DNA of 35,014 nt from Gnetum montanum (taxonomy: Eukaryota > Streptophyta > Gnetopsida > Gnetales > Gnetaceae): the NCBI GenBank assembly GCA_015680685.1, contig MNCI01005567.1, positions 683,720-718,733 of the forward strand, given 5' to 3'. The position numbers and the translations under genes are program-made. Positions 1 through 10,057 of the stretch are shown piece after piece (the first letter of the stretch is position 1; each line of letters starts with the position of its first letter). The notes beneath the pieces were generated by a model. It was not told where the DNA came from. It ran no database searches and saw only the letters and a program-made list of their open reading frames with translations.

Positions 1-191
1 AAAAAATCATATACCTCGGACTTACTTAACCATACACCATGACAACAACAAGTTAGTCTAGGAAGACAACAATTAATTAACCCCAAGTGTTCCTTGCGGC
101 ATTTAGGCATTTAGTCTGCGGAGTTCGACCGGATCGCGCGTGCTACGCTCGTTTCGTATGGTTGAGTGTAGGGGTATCTCGCCACTCATCA
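1..191 (+). repeat. 3' end of a Ty3/gypsy LTR (fragment, cut by window edge)
   Basis: This stretch aligns by eye with the last ~190 bases of the two complete gypsy LTRs further on (ending at 14618 and 22240). It shares the run around 'gacaacaattaa', the block 'ttagtctgcggagttcgacc' and the terminal 'ctcatca'. It ends in CA, as an LTR should. No primer binding site follows (the next bases are aatgctattt), so this is the outer end of a 3' LTR or of a solo LTR whose start lies outside the window. Confidence 0.8.
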
Positions 192-519
192 AATGCTATT
201 TGTATTGCATAGTTGACATATTTGATCTTCATAAGAAAATCTGAGCTATCTACTTACTTTAGCTCTTGAATCATGAGATATTATTCATGCTCTTCTAATT
301 ATGTATTGCAAATGATAAAAAATAGTATTAGATAAATAGTTTTCTTTTGAATTAAAAACTTCCCTAATACTATCAAATAGATCATAAGGGTCTATAGACA
401 TAATAAAAGAATATTATAGTTTTACTATTCAAATAGAAAGGTATATTTCCTTTTATATTTTCCTAAATTTTTGGAAATATTATTTGTTTTACCAATTTCT
501 AAACCTTCTTATGATTATA

Positions 520-1570
520 ATAAAGAATGTGCCCTTGAATTCATAGAACTCCTTCATGTAACCATGCTTGATTTTTGTATTTCATTAATCTCTTTCTTGG
601 AGTATTTTTCTAATGAAAACTCAAAAGGTTATGAGTGTAGGCTATAAATTGACAAATGGTTTCAATTCTTAAGGGCATCATGTCTACTTCAAAAAGCACA
701 ATATCCTATTACATCTATCTCTTCACTTTAGATTCTTCAAGTACAAAAAGATTCTTAATTTCTTTTGCTTGTTTCCAATATTTATCTACAAGATTGGGGG
801 GTGTTGGAAACCCAAAAATAAGTGAAATTTATAGAAGTTTATAATTCAATGCTACCGAGTAAAATTGAACCTATACCTAGGGTTTCCAAACCAAGACCCG
901 TACTACTAGGTTAACACCTCATTATTAATATTTTTCTATAAGATTGTGACCTTATGCAACACTCGTAAAAAAAATAGTTGGTCAAAAAATGACATAATAG
1001 AGTTACTTAAGGATATCTTAAGCTAGAATAAACTCCTTCTTACATTTCATTTTTAAAGGGAATAAGACTTTTCTAAGACCTAGAATTTTTTGAGTAATGC
1101 ACCAATCCTATCTGTAATTACATGAGCATTCTTGATCAAGATATTTATAAGAGGAGGTTATATCCACATGCTCATTTCCTATAGTAAAAGTATATATCTT
1201 AATACCTTTGCTTTAAATCATGATTTTAGTTTTCTAGATATTAAGTTTTATTCCTCAATAATGATAATAGGCAAGAGTATTAAGCATTTGTAGTAACCCT
1301 TTAATTGAATATAAAATTGAGATAGCATCAACATGTTAGAATAAATGTAAATGCAAATTGAGTTAATATTTTAGGCATATACTCTTCAAGTTTGTTAACT
1401 AAATAAAATTATTTCTTGTCCATTTGTAAATTAAATGAATACCTCTTTATAAAGTTTTTTAGAGGGCCAATAACAAGATGTCATGAATTTCAAAATTTTC
1501 CAAGTATGTCCATAATGACTAAATCAGATGCCTTAGGAAAATCTATAAAACAAATAAATATTTTATTGTG
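520..1570 (-). pseudogene. LINE (non-LTR retrotransposon) reverse transcriptase relic
   Basis: Reading the minus strand through many stops and frameshifts gives a series of LINE RT landmarks in the right order. A 'FIDFPKASDLV' block near 1550-1515 corresponds to the usual F-V-D-F-x-K-A-F-D motif. 'SYKYLD' near 1157-1134 corresponds to the SYKYLG block. 'VA*GHNL' near 958-940 is where LINE proteins have an E-V-W-G motif. 'MMPLRIET' near 685-660 is where the C-terminal 'AEAG..PIE' segment is expected. The YADD motif cannot be located. The relic is old, with no intact frame above 70 codons. Family membership is from motif order, so the exact edges are uncertain. Confidence 0.55.
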
Positions 1571-2019
1571 TAGATCTTTTGATAATTTAACGTGTTTTTT
1601 TATTGTTTTTTGTACTTAAAAATTTAGAGTACAAGAAAGAGAGAGTCTAAAGAAAATGCTCAATAGTTTCATGGATACCTCTTTAGGTTTTCATCCTTAT
1701 AACTAATCATGGAAAGCCTCTCCTTTGGGTAGGAAAAGCGTCAAGGTCTTTTTCTGATCCTTTTCTTACTAAACAATTCTTTGTAAAAGGAAGGTGTCTA
1801 AAGATAAAAGAAAGCTTCAATAAGAAAAAATGAATAAATAGCATTAAAAGTTATATCATATTTTCTTAGGTGGATCTTTCCAAAGATTCTATAATAATAC
1901 TTAAAAGCTTAAAGAAAATATCATTAATTACAATTAAGTTCTAATTATTTAGATGTGCCAGATTAAAAATCTTCTATCTTTAACATACAACTTACCATTG
2001 AAATCATAACTTTCACAAC
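1571..2019. other. AT-rich spacer upstream of the protease gene
   Basis: No open frame or recognisable element. The part up to about 1800 may be further eroded upstream LINE sequence on the minus strand, but I could not anchor it to a motif. Confidence 0.4.
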
Positions 2020-2026
2020 TATAAAG
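2020..2026 (+). promoter_or_regulatory. Candidate TATA box (TATAAAG) for the protease gene
   Basis: TATAAAG lies just before the switch from AT-rich to GC-richer sequence at about 2090. If used, transcription would start near 2050 and give a leader of about 345 bases without an intron. Chance occurrence in AT-rich DNA is possible. No other good TATA was found closer to the ATG. Confidence 0.3.
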
Positions 2027-2394
2027 GACAAACCATAAAAAAGTCAACAATGGTTTGGCAGCAATTTATCCTCCAGCACTAAGTTTAATCATGAATTTTG
2101 CAAGTAGAACGATGAACGTTCTCATCGCGTGGTAGCAAGCTCATCCTTGTTATGAACACATTCTCCGTGGCATAGAATATCCAGGGGGATCTGTTGAATT
2201 GCTCCAACTTCGCAGGGATGTCCAGCTCGCAATAGACCACCATCGAGTCTGGGATTCCCTGCTCGTTCGCAGCAGCCGGGCAAGGGATTCTCCCAGATCC
2301 ATGTTCGTTGTTGCCCCAAACATACAAACCGACCGAAACCCCAGGTATAACATGAAATGCATCCATCCGTTGCACACTCATAAGAAAGAAAAAC

Positions 2395-3783
2395 ATGACA
2401 ACAGCAACACCAGCAGCAGCCTTCTTGGCCTTCTGCCTGTGTCTCAACGTGGGGTTTTTTGGAACAATCGTAGTTGCAAGCAACAGCAGCAGCAGAAGAG
2501 TGGTGCGCTTAGAACTCATTCCACGGGAATCGCCGTTGGCGGCCACGTCCAACAAATCGGAGGCGTCATTTCTGCGCAGCCTCACTGAAAGCGACCGCGT
2601 GCTGCGCGCCATTCAGCGCAGCCACGAGCGGGCGGCTGCAATCCAGCGCCGCGTCCGTGCACTGGCAACGGCCCAACCGGAGGGATACCAAGCACCGGTC
2701 TCGGGGGCCAAAGGCGCGTTTCTGCTGGAGCTCACCATCGGCACGCCGTCGTCGCGGTACCCTGCCGTTCTGGACACCGGCAGCGAGCTCATCTGGACGC
2801 AGTGCCAGCCCTGCGTAAAGTGCTTCGAGCAGCCCATTCCCATCTTCGAGCCCTCCACCTCAGCCACGTACCGGGCTTGCGCATACGACTCCCCGGAGTG
2901 CCGGATGCTGCCGCCGGGCGACACATCCGCGGACGCCGAAAACTACTGCAGGTACACGTACGAGTACGCCGACGATTCCAGAACGGCCGGCTATCTGGCT
3001 GTCGAGTCGTTCACTCTCTCGGGCGCCCCCTTCACCGGCGTCGTCTTCGGCTGCGGCCACGACAACAGTGGCAATGGCTTGCAGCAGTCCGCCGGCGTCG
3101 TCGGCTTCGGCCGCGGCTCGCTGTCGTTGCCGTCTCAGTTCGCGCGCTCCGTTGGCTCCGACGACGTGATCTTCGCGTACTGCCTGTCGTCCGCCACCGG
3201 CGGCAGCAGCCCCCTGTGGCTGGGCCCCGACGCGGCCTACAAGTTTCCCAGCACCGACAAGTTCGAGAGCACGTCGCTGATCTCGAACCACGTCGAGGCC
3301 ACGGACTACTACTACGTCTCCGTCACCGGCATCGACGTCGGCGGCACGGCCGTGGATGTCCCCAGCGGCGCATTCGATATCAAGCCCGACGGCACCGGCG
3401 GCATCATCATCGACTCCGGCACCACCGCAACGTATCTTGAGACCCGGACGTACAACAGTTTTATCAGTGTCCTCAGGTCCGTCGTCGGCCTAAGAACCGT
3501 GGATGGCTCCTCCGCCAAAATGGAGCTGTGTTACGACAGGTCCGTTATGCCGTCCATGAACACCCTTTTTCCGAAGGTGACGGTGACGTTCGGCGACGGA
3601 TCCAGGTGGCCGTGGGCGCCGGCCAATTACATGGTTATGGTGAAGGGTATCGTGTGCGCTGCTGTGTCTCCTGCGTCTGACGTATCCATGTTTGGCAGCA
3701 TCGCCCAGCTGAACTACTTCATGCTCCACGACACTTCCGTTGACAGACTCTTCTACGCTCCCACCAAATGCGACGCTCTGTAA
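2395..3783 (+). CDS. Nepenthesin-type aspartic protease (A1B family), intact and intronless
   Basis: A 462-residue pepsin-like endopeptidase, predicted to be secreted or vacuolar. In order: a hydrophobic signal peptide (about residues 1-29), an Arg-rich prosegment (about 35-98), and a two-lobed catalytic domain. The first catalytic Asp is in DTGS (127-130, bases 2773-2784) and the second in DSGT (340-343, bases 3412-3423). The Cys-rich nepenthesin-type insertion after the first Asp (C137, C140, C143, C162, C169, C185) and the 'FGCG' block (218-221) are present. The protein ends in a typical 'APTKCD'-like tail. Length is normal for the family. The start is fixed by an in-frame TGA at 2353-2355, and 2395 is the first ATG after it. 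Oddities: the flap reads YADDS (191-195) where YGDGS is usual, and the mature part has 11 cysteines, an odd number, apparently lacking the one before C185. The gene is clearly GC-richer than its surroundings. Substrate unknown. Confidence 0.95.
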   Translation: MTTATPAAAFLAFCLCLNVGFFGTIVVASNSSSRRVVRLELIPRESPLAATSNKSEASFLRSLTESDRVLRAIQRSHERAAAIQRRVRALATAQPEGYQAPVSGAKGAFLLELTIGTPSSRYPAVLDTGSELIWTQCQPCVKCFEQPIPIFEPSTSATYRACAYDSPECRMLPPGDTSADAENYCRYTYEYADDSRTAGYLAVESFTLSGAPFTGVVFGCGHDNSGNGLQQSAGVVGFGRGSLSLPSQFARSVGSDDVIFAYCLSSATGGSSPLWLGPDAAYKFPSTDKFESTSLISNHVEATDYYYVSVTGIDVGGTAVDVPSGAFDIKPDGTGGIIIDSGTTATYLETRTYNSFISVLRSVVGLRTVDGSSAKMELCYDRSVMPSMNTLFPKVTVTFGDGSRWPWAPANYMVMVKGIVCAAVSPASDVSMFGSIAQLNYFMLHDTSVDRLFYAPTKCDAL

Positions 3784-4069
3784 AATCTGAACTTGGCGGT
3801 TTTCCTGAACTTCTCCCGCGTCGTCGCTGTCATGATAATGCATATTATCCGGGCCATGTTACCGCGCAACTAAGAGATTAGGATTTTGCTCATTTGTTGA
3901 TTTTCTTGAGTCTTGTTTTGAAGAGATAAGCATTGATTCTCTGTATACCATGTAAAGCATATCAGTCAAATAGTTACCCTATATCTATTGCCAAAGATAA
4001 ATTGCCATGACAACATAGATCATCTTTTGTTGAAGACTGTTCTTCGTAAGATTTGTTTGCTTTGGGAAA

Positions 4070-4075
4070 AATAAA
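4070..4075 (+). terminator. Candidate poly(A) signal AATAAA for the protease gene
   Basis: AATAAA lies 287 bases after the stop codon and before the copia element. It is plausible as a plant near-upstream element, but AATAAA is common in this AT-rich DNA, so support is weak. Confidence 0.3.
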
Positions 4076-4245
4076 TAGGTCAAAACCATTTCATTAATTT
4101 TTCCTCGATGAATCCGACAGAAAAGATTAACATTTAGGATTTTTTTTTTTTTTTGAAATGTGTTTTTTTAGTGCGCCTATGGGGCATCCTCTAATCTGAT
4201 GCAAAAACCTTCAAACTGAGGAATTTTTCCATCAATGGATGATTA

Positions 4246-4642
4246 AGTGGCCATCATACCCACTAATGTGTTTTATGAATTGGTTAATACATAAAGGTGG
4301 TCTTCATATCCGATAACACTTTTTTTTATGTGTTGGTATTGGGTCTTTTATGGTAACGGATTTTGTGGCTTGTAAATTCATTCTTGATGGGAGAACAGAA
4401 TCATAGCAGGATTGTAGTTCTAGTCCCTTTTACAGATGCTTGAAGATTGTATACACCATCATTGCAAAGCACCAGTGTAAAAGAAGAATCCGAGGCATCA
4501 ATGGTTGAAGGTCAATTCCATTTTCTCAAAAACTGTGCATTTTCAATTATTTATGCATGTGAATTTCTTGTGCCATTTACTTCCACATTCTATACTTTAA
4601 TTACTTGTGCCATTTGGTTTTTCACACAATTTTTTTCTTACA
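4246..4642 (+). repeat. Copia 5' LTR, truncated at its 5' end
   Basis: Aligns with the 3' LTR from its fourth 50-bp unit onward, sharing for example 'ctagtcccttttacagatgc'-like sequence near 4421 and the end 'tttttttcttaca'. It retains only about one and a half of the 50-bp units. The TATA box seen in the 3' LTR reads TGTAAAT here (4371), so this LTR promoter is probably dead. Confidence 0.88.
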
Positions 4643-4644
4643 TT

Positions 4645-4656
4645 TGGTATTGGAGC
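4645..4656 (+). other. Copia primer binding site (initiator tRNA-Met type)
   Basis: TGGTATTGGAGC starts two bases after the LTR end. The usual plant copia PBS is TGGTATCAGAGC, complementary to the 3' end of initiator tRNA-Met. Two substitutions are visible. Confidence 0.85.
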
Positions 4657-5514
4657 ATTAAATCTCTATCTTGATGCAATTTTTGATGATGGTGCAATCT
4701 AGAAACAACATTTTTTACATATTTCTATGCTTTGTAGTTTGAGGAAGATCACTCACTTTTGGTTTCTACTTGGTGAAAAGAGATTTCACTCTCACATTTT
4801 GTTGCATTCTTGTGCATTGTGAAACTAAAAAATAGAAACCATTATTGTTGTGGCAATGAGGATATTTTCTTTTGTTGTTTTGGAGAGCTGGTTCTGTTGT
4901 ATGCAATTTTTCTTCATGCAATAGTCTACTATCTGCATTGTTGGCTTGCAATAGCCTATCATTATATAAATGTTTTCAAAGGTTGAGCACAATTTGGTTT
5001 AACTTGAGTAGTCTTATGGCTAATAGATGTTTATTCCCTTTGTGCATAGTGGGATTTTGTGAATTATGTATGCACTTTTACCATTTCAGCTAGGATATCC
5101 AACATTCATCATTATTGTTATAATTTTTGGTGTTTTTTCATGTTGGCTAAATTATGTACTAAGAGCTTTTAGATCACATATGGTACACAACATTAAAAAT
5201 TGTGATTAATCATATGTAATATGGTAAATTTTATCCCACAAGATCTTTTATTATATTTAATATGATTAATTAGGATGATATGTTAAATTATTTTTCTTAA
5301 TTTACCCACAAGGATTAAGAAAAGGAATATAATTTAATAATTTCATCGTAAGGATATATGAATATGTTTGAGTTAAAATTTAGCTTACAAGCAATTTTAT
5401 GTCATTTGATTCATATTTTTCATGATTTACATTGGTAAACATGTCTTATGGTATTTTAATCTCAAATTTAGTGACATAAGCTTGTTTGATTATGTAGTTA
5501 TACATCTTGTAAGC

Positions 5515-6280
5515 TACTTTGATTTTAAATGTGACATTCCTAAATTAAAGGGTGATAATTATAAGATGTGGAAGGAGAGAATTCTTCTTCATTTAGGTTG
5601 GAGGGATATTGATTATGCTATTCATAAAGATGAACCACCTACTATTACAACAATCAACCATCCAGATGATATTGGTAATTATAAAAAATGGAAGTGATCT
5701 AATTGCCTTTGTGTCATGTTCATAAAAATCAAGATCTCGGCTGGTATGCATGGTTCACTAGAAAACTATGACAATGTGTGTGCTTTCTTAAAGGCCATTG
5801 ATGAACAATTTGTGTCCAACACCTTCATAATGAAGTTCTCATCCATGAAGCTCACTAAAATTCATGGTGTGCATGAGTACATCATGCAAATGAGGGATAT
5901 AGTGGCTTAACTCAAAACACTTGAGGTTGAGATATCAAAATCTTTCCTTGTGCACTACATCTTAAGCATGCTCCCATTGCAATATGAACCCTTTTAAGAT
6001 TTCTTATAACACACATAAGGAAAAATGGTCAATCAATGAACTGATAGCCATGTGTGTGCAAGAAGAGGGAAGACTTGGTATGGAAGCGAAAGAGAGTGTG
6101 CATCTGGCTACAAGCCAAAGGCAAGTGGAAGGTCAAATTACTTACACAAGCTAATATTAAGAAGGAATCTAGATGTTTTTTCCACAAAAAAATGGCCACA
6201 TAAAGAAGGATTTTTCTAAATATTAGAAATGACTTGAAAATAAAGGTACTTGTTTGTTTTGAATTTAATATGGTTAATGT
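5515..6280 (+). pseudogene. Copia gag relic
   Basis: Conserved copia gag segments can be read across stops. 'DIPKLKGDNYKMWKER' starts near 5533, a 'SAGMHGS' block lies near 5737, and 'YIMQMRDIVA' near 5878 is followed by TAA where Gln is usual. 'YILSMLPLQYEPF' follows near 5957. The CCHC zinc knuckle expected before 6250 is not recognisable. Gag would form the virus-like particle and bind the RNA. This copy cannot encode a full protein. Confidence 0.85.
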
Positions 6281-7650
6281 TGGCCATGACACATGGTGGA
6301 TTGATTTTCATTCTACAATCCATGTTACCAATTCCTTGTAGGAGGTGAAAAACCTAAGGAAGCCAGTGGGAAGTGAGTCATGCATCTATCCAGGCAATAA
6401 GATGCACTCACATGTCGAGGTAGTCGAAACATGCAAATTAGTTTTAAGTAGTGGTTTTGTTTTAGAGTTGGAAAAGATATTTTATATTCCTACTTTTTTA
6501 AGGAATTTAGTTTTTGTTTCAAGGCTTGTATCATTAGGGTTTTCCATTAATTTTTTAGACACTATAGTTAGTTTATATTATAGATTTGAACTTATTAGAA
6601 ATGGTATATTGACAGATGGCCTTTTCAAAATTAATTTGCAAAATGAAACTTCTCATACTTCTATGTATGTTCATGTTGGCATTAAGAGATGTGTTATGAA
6701 TGATGAATCCTCTATGTTGTGGCATCGTAGATTAGGACATATATCTATTTAGAAAATAAAGAGATTAGTAAATGATGGAGTACTTAGCACTCTAGATTTT
6801 ATTGACTTTAACACTTGTGTGGACTACATAAAGGAAAAGTAGATCAATATGTCAAAGAAAGGTGCCAAGAGGAGTTTAGACATATTAGAGATCATACATA
6901 CAAATATTTGTAGTCCAGATATGGATGCGTATGGTCAAAAGTATTTCTTTACCTTTATTGATGAGTACTCATGATATATGTATCTATACCTACTTCATAA
7001 TAAGAGTGAAGCTTTAGATGCCTTTAAGGTGTTTAAGGCTGAAGTAGAGAAATGATGCGGTAAGCAAATAAGATAGTGAGATCTAATAGAGGTGGTGAAT
7101 ACTATGGTAGATATACTAATGATGGACAAGCACCTAGTCCATTTGCTAAGTTTCTTCAAGGGCATGGGATTTTTGCCCAGTACATTATTATGCCTAATTC
7201 TCTAGACCAAAATGGTGTGGTAGAAAGAAGAAACCGAACATTATTGGACATGGTGTGGAGTATGCTTAGTGGCTTCCTTAGTCCTTGTGGATTGAAGCTC
7301 TCAAGATGACAATGTATACATTAAACTGAGTTTCAACTAAGGCTATCTTAAAAACACCATTTGAATTATGGAAAGGTTGGAAATCAAGTTTGTGATAGAT
7401 ACACATTTGGGGATGCTTGTTTGAAGTAAGAGTCTATAATCCACAAGAAAAGAAGCTAGACCCAAGGACCACAAGTGGGTATTTCATTGGATATGCTCAA
7501 TGGTATAAGGGATATAGATTTTATTGCCATCACATACTACAAGGTTTGTGGAATCAAGGAATGCTAAATTTCTTGAGAATGACTTGATTAGTGGAGCAAT
7601 AGATCTTGGAACATTTTTCCTAAGATAGATCATATAAATGCTTAACCCAC
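6281..7650 (+). pseudogene. Copia protease, GAG-pre-integrase and integrase relic
   Basis: The aspartic protease core reads D-F-H where D-S-G is needed (6303-6311), so the active site is destroyed. The GAG-pre-integrase domain follows (6345-6750), with the HHCC zinc-finger start 'WHRRLGHIS'. The second Cys of the finger appears replaced by Tyr ('TCVDYIK', near 6815). In the integrase core the first catalytic Asp is Asn ('HTNICSP', near 6900) and the second is also Asn ('RSNRGGEYY', near 7080). The catalytic Glu is kept ('VVERRNR', near 7220). TGA replaces Arg in 'FIDEYS*Y' near 6973. Beyond 7320 the C-terminal part is broken by frameshifts. Confidence 0.88.
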
Positions 7651-7980
7651 TATTTCAAATGATAGACTGATTCTCGTACACAATATGCCTAGAGCACAAA
7701 TGCATACTGAATAACAACCAGTCATTGAAGCTTCACAAACTGCTGATCAAGAAGTAGTAGATCTAGCTAAATGATAGATACTAGAATATGTTGAATAGCC
7801 TGTTGAACATCATGATCCTCAAGAGAATGATGAACCAACATTAAGAAGATCTACTAGATTAAGATGATTAGCGATTCCTAGTGACTATATGATGTATCTA
7901 CAGGAGCCTGACTACAACATAGGAGCTGAAAGTGATCCCAAAACATTTTTACAAGCCATGAGTTGTAAGAAATCTAACTT

Positions 7981-8640
7981 GTGGTATGATGTCTTGAAAG
8001 AATAAATGAACTCTATGTCATCTAATGGAGTTTGGGATCTTGTCAAGTTGCCTGATGGTGTAAATGAAAATGGATGCAAATGGATCTTTAAGACTAAGAA
8101 AGACTCATTGGGCAACATTGAAAGATATAAGGCTAGACTTGTTGCTAAAGGGTTCACTCAGAAAGAGGGAATAGATTACAAGGAGACCTTTTCCCCTATA
8201 TCTAAGAAGGACTTCCTTCATGTTATCATGGCATTGGTTGCCCATTTTGATCTTGAATTACATCAAATGGATGTGAAAACAACATTTCTTAATGGTGATC
8301 TAGAGAAAGAGGTTTATATGAAACAATCTGAAGGATTTTTCTCTAGTGATGGTGAGCAATTGGTATGCAAGCTCAAGAAATCCATATATGGATTGAAATA
8401 GGCCTCTCATCAATGGTACTTAAAATTCCATTTGGTTTTGAAGAAAACATCATGGATCAATGCATATACCAAAAGGTTGGTGGAATAAATTTTTTTTTCC
8501 TTGTTCTATATGTGGATGATATCCTTCTTGCAACCCATAATTGTGGATTTCTATATGAGTTGAAACATTTTCTCTCTAAGAATTTCAACATGAAGGATAT
8601 GGGTGAGGAATCTTATATCATTATCATATAGATCCATAGG
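7981..8640 (+). pseudogene. Copia reverse transcriptase relic
   Basis: Begins with the usual 'MNSM' and 'WDLVKLP' region, then 'KARLVAKGFTQKEGIDY' (8131-8180), 'HQMDVKTTFLNGDL' (8263-8304) and 'KSIYGLK' (8378-8398). TAG follows at 8399-8401, where copia elements have Gln in G-L-K-Q-A-S. A frameshift follows and the frame resumes with the catalytic YVDD at 8509-8520, which is intact. The enzyme would copy element RNA into DNA; this copy is disabled by at least one stop and one frameshift. Confidence 0.92.
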
Positions 8641-9486
8641 GACAAATATAGACGTATTCTGGGACTATCACAGGAAACCTATATCAATAAAGTTTTAGAG
8701 AGGTTTCAGATGAAAGATTGTTCACCAAGTATAGCACCCATTATGAAGGGTAATAGGTTCAATTTGAACCAATGCCCTAGGAATGATTTAGAGAAAACTT
8801 AGATGAGCAACATTATGTATGCTTCAGCAGTTGGAAGCCTTATGTATGGTTAGGTCTGCACAAGATCTAACATTGCATTTACTATGGGAATGTTGGGAAA
8901 ATATCAAACTAATCCATGTATTGACCACTAGAGGGCTATAAAGAAAGTTGTGAGGCACCTTCAAGGTAGAAAAGACTACATGCTTATGTATAAATGAACT
9001 AACTCAGAAGTGACTAGCTACTTTGACTAAGACTTTGCTAGTTATGTTGATTCATGGAAATCAACATTTGGTTATGTTTTTATGCTAGTTGGAGGAGCTA
9101 TATCCTAAACAAGTGGAAAGAAAATTTTGATTACTACTTTCACCATGGAGGTAGAGTTTGTTTCTTGTTTTGAGGCTACTTCACATGGTATATGGCTAAA
9201 GAGTTTCATATAAGGGCTTAGAATTATGGATTCTATATCTAGGCCATGAAGACTATTTTGTGACAATTCAATTGTTGTCTTTATGGATAAGAATAATGAG
9301 AGTGGTAGTTGAAGTAAACATATTGAAATCAAGTACTTAGCCATAAGGGAATGCATTAAGGAAAACAAAGTGATCATTGCACATATAAGCACTAAATTAA
9401 CGATAGCTGATCCTTTAATAAAAGGAATGCCACCGAAGTCATTTAAGGATCATGTAGTTCATATGGGACTTCGTTCCATAATGTAA
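8641..9486 (+). pseudogene. Copia RNase H domain and polyprotein C-terminus relic
   Basis: 'ILGLSQETYINKVLERF' (from about 8654), 'YASAVGSLMY' (8818 on), 'KDYMLMYK' (8970 on), 'TMEVEFVSCFEATS' (9142 on), 'SKHIEIKYLA' (9313 on) and 'IADPLIKGMPPKSFKDHV' (9405 on) follow in the family order. In 'HIEIKYL' the usual Asp of the RNase H active site appears as Glu. Stops replace expected Gln, Trp and Arg codons at several places. Confidence 0.9.
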
Positions 9487-9760
9487 TTTTTTTACGTACA
9501 ACTTATATTCTTAATGAAACTCTTATTTAGTTGTGCTATTTTATCATATGATTTGTGCATATAGTTATTAGAGAAAATACACATATGGTAGGACCTAGAA
9601 TGAGCATTGGGTTTATTCATAAAGTTAAGTTACCATATAAGGAATTACATTTGAAAGATGATGCATTGTAATACATGGAAGATAATACTCACATTAAGAG
9701 GAACTATTGCCATGATTCATACATTTATTTCTTGAACTCTAAACTTTATTAAATATGGAG

Positions 9761-9774
9761 ACCAAGTGGGACAT
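9761..9774 (+). other. Copia polypurine tract
   Basis: The purine-rich 'accaagtgggacat' directly precedes the TG of the 3' LTR. This is the usual place and form of the plus-strand primer in copia elements. Confidence 0.7.
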
Positions 9775-9790
9775 TGTAGCATGTGTTACC

Positions 9791-9991
9791 CGCTAACATG
9801 CTTTATGCATTAGTTAATGCATGAAAGTGGCGACCATGCCCACTAACACGTTTTATGGGTTAGTTAATGCATGAAAGTGGCGACCATGCCCACTAACATG
9901 TTTTATAGGTTAATTAATGCATGAAAGTGGCCACCATACCGACTAATACATTTTTATGAGTTAGTTAACACATCAAGGTGGTCTCCATATT
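9791..9991 (+). repeat. Four tandem 50-bp repeats in the copia U3
   Basis: Units are 9791-9840, 9841-9890, 9891-9940 and 9941-9991. The first three are exactly 50 bases, with a core of 'taatgcatgaaagtggc' and 'ccaccat'-like endings. The fourth is more diverged, and half a further unit may follow. Tandem U3 repeats act as enhancers in some copia elements such as Tnt1; that role here is inference. Confidence 0.88.
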
Positions 9992-10050
9992 CAATAATAC
10001 ATTTTTTACATGTTAGCATTGGGTCTCTTATGGTAACCAATTCCGTGGCC

Positions 10051-10057
10051 TATAAAT
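10051..10057 (+). promoter_or_regulatory. TATA box of the copia 3' LTR
   Basis: TATAAAT in 'gtggcctataaatttg'. The matching position in the 5' LTR has TGTAAAT. It could drive transcription outward into the flank, though the element is old. Confidence 0.55.

Noticed and set aside
2802-3440. 212-codon plus-strand and 143-codon minus-strand frames inside the protease gene
   Set aside because: Arg-rich and low-complexity shadows of a GC-rich gene in other frames; the true frame has catalytic motifs and full domain order.
7912-8157. 81-codon minus-strand frame and similar minus-strand frames at 6029-6292 and 9105-9392
   Set aside because: Antisense shadows of copia gag-pol.
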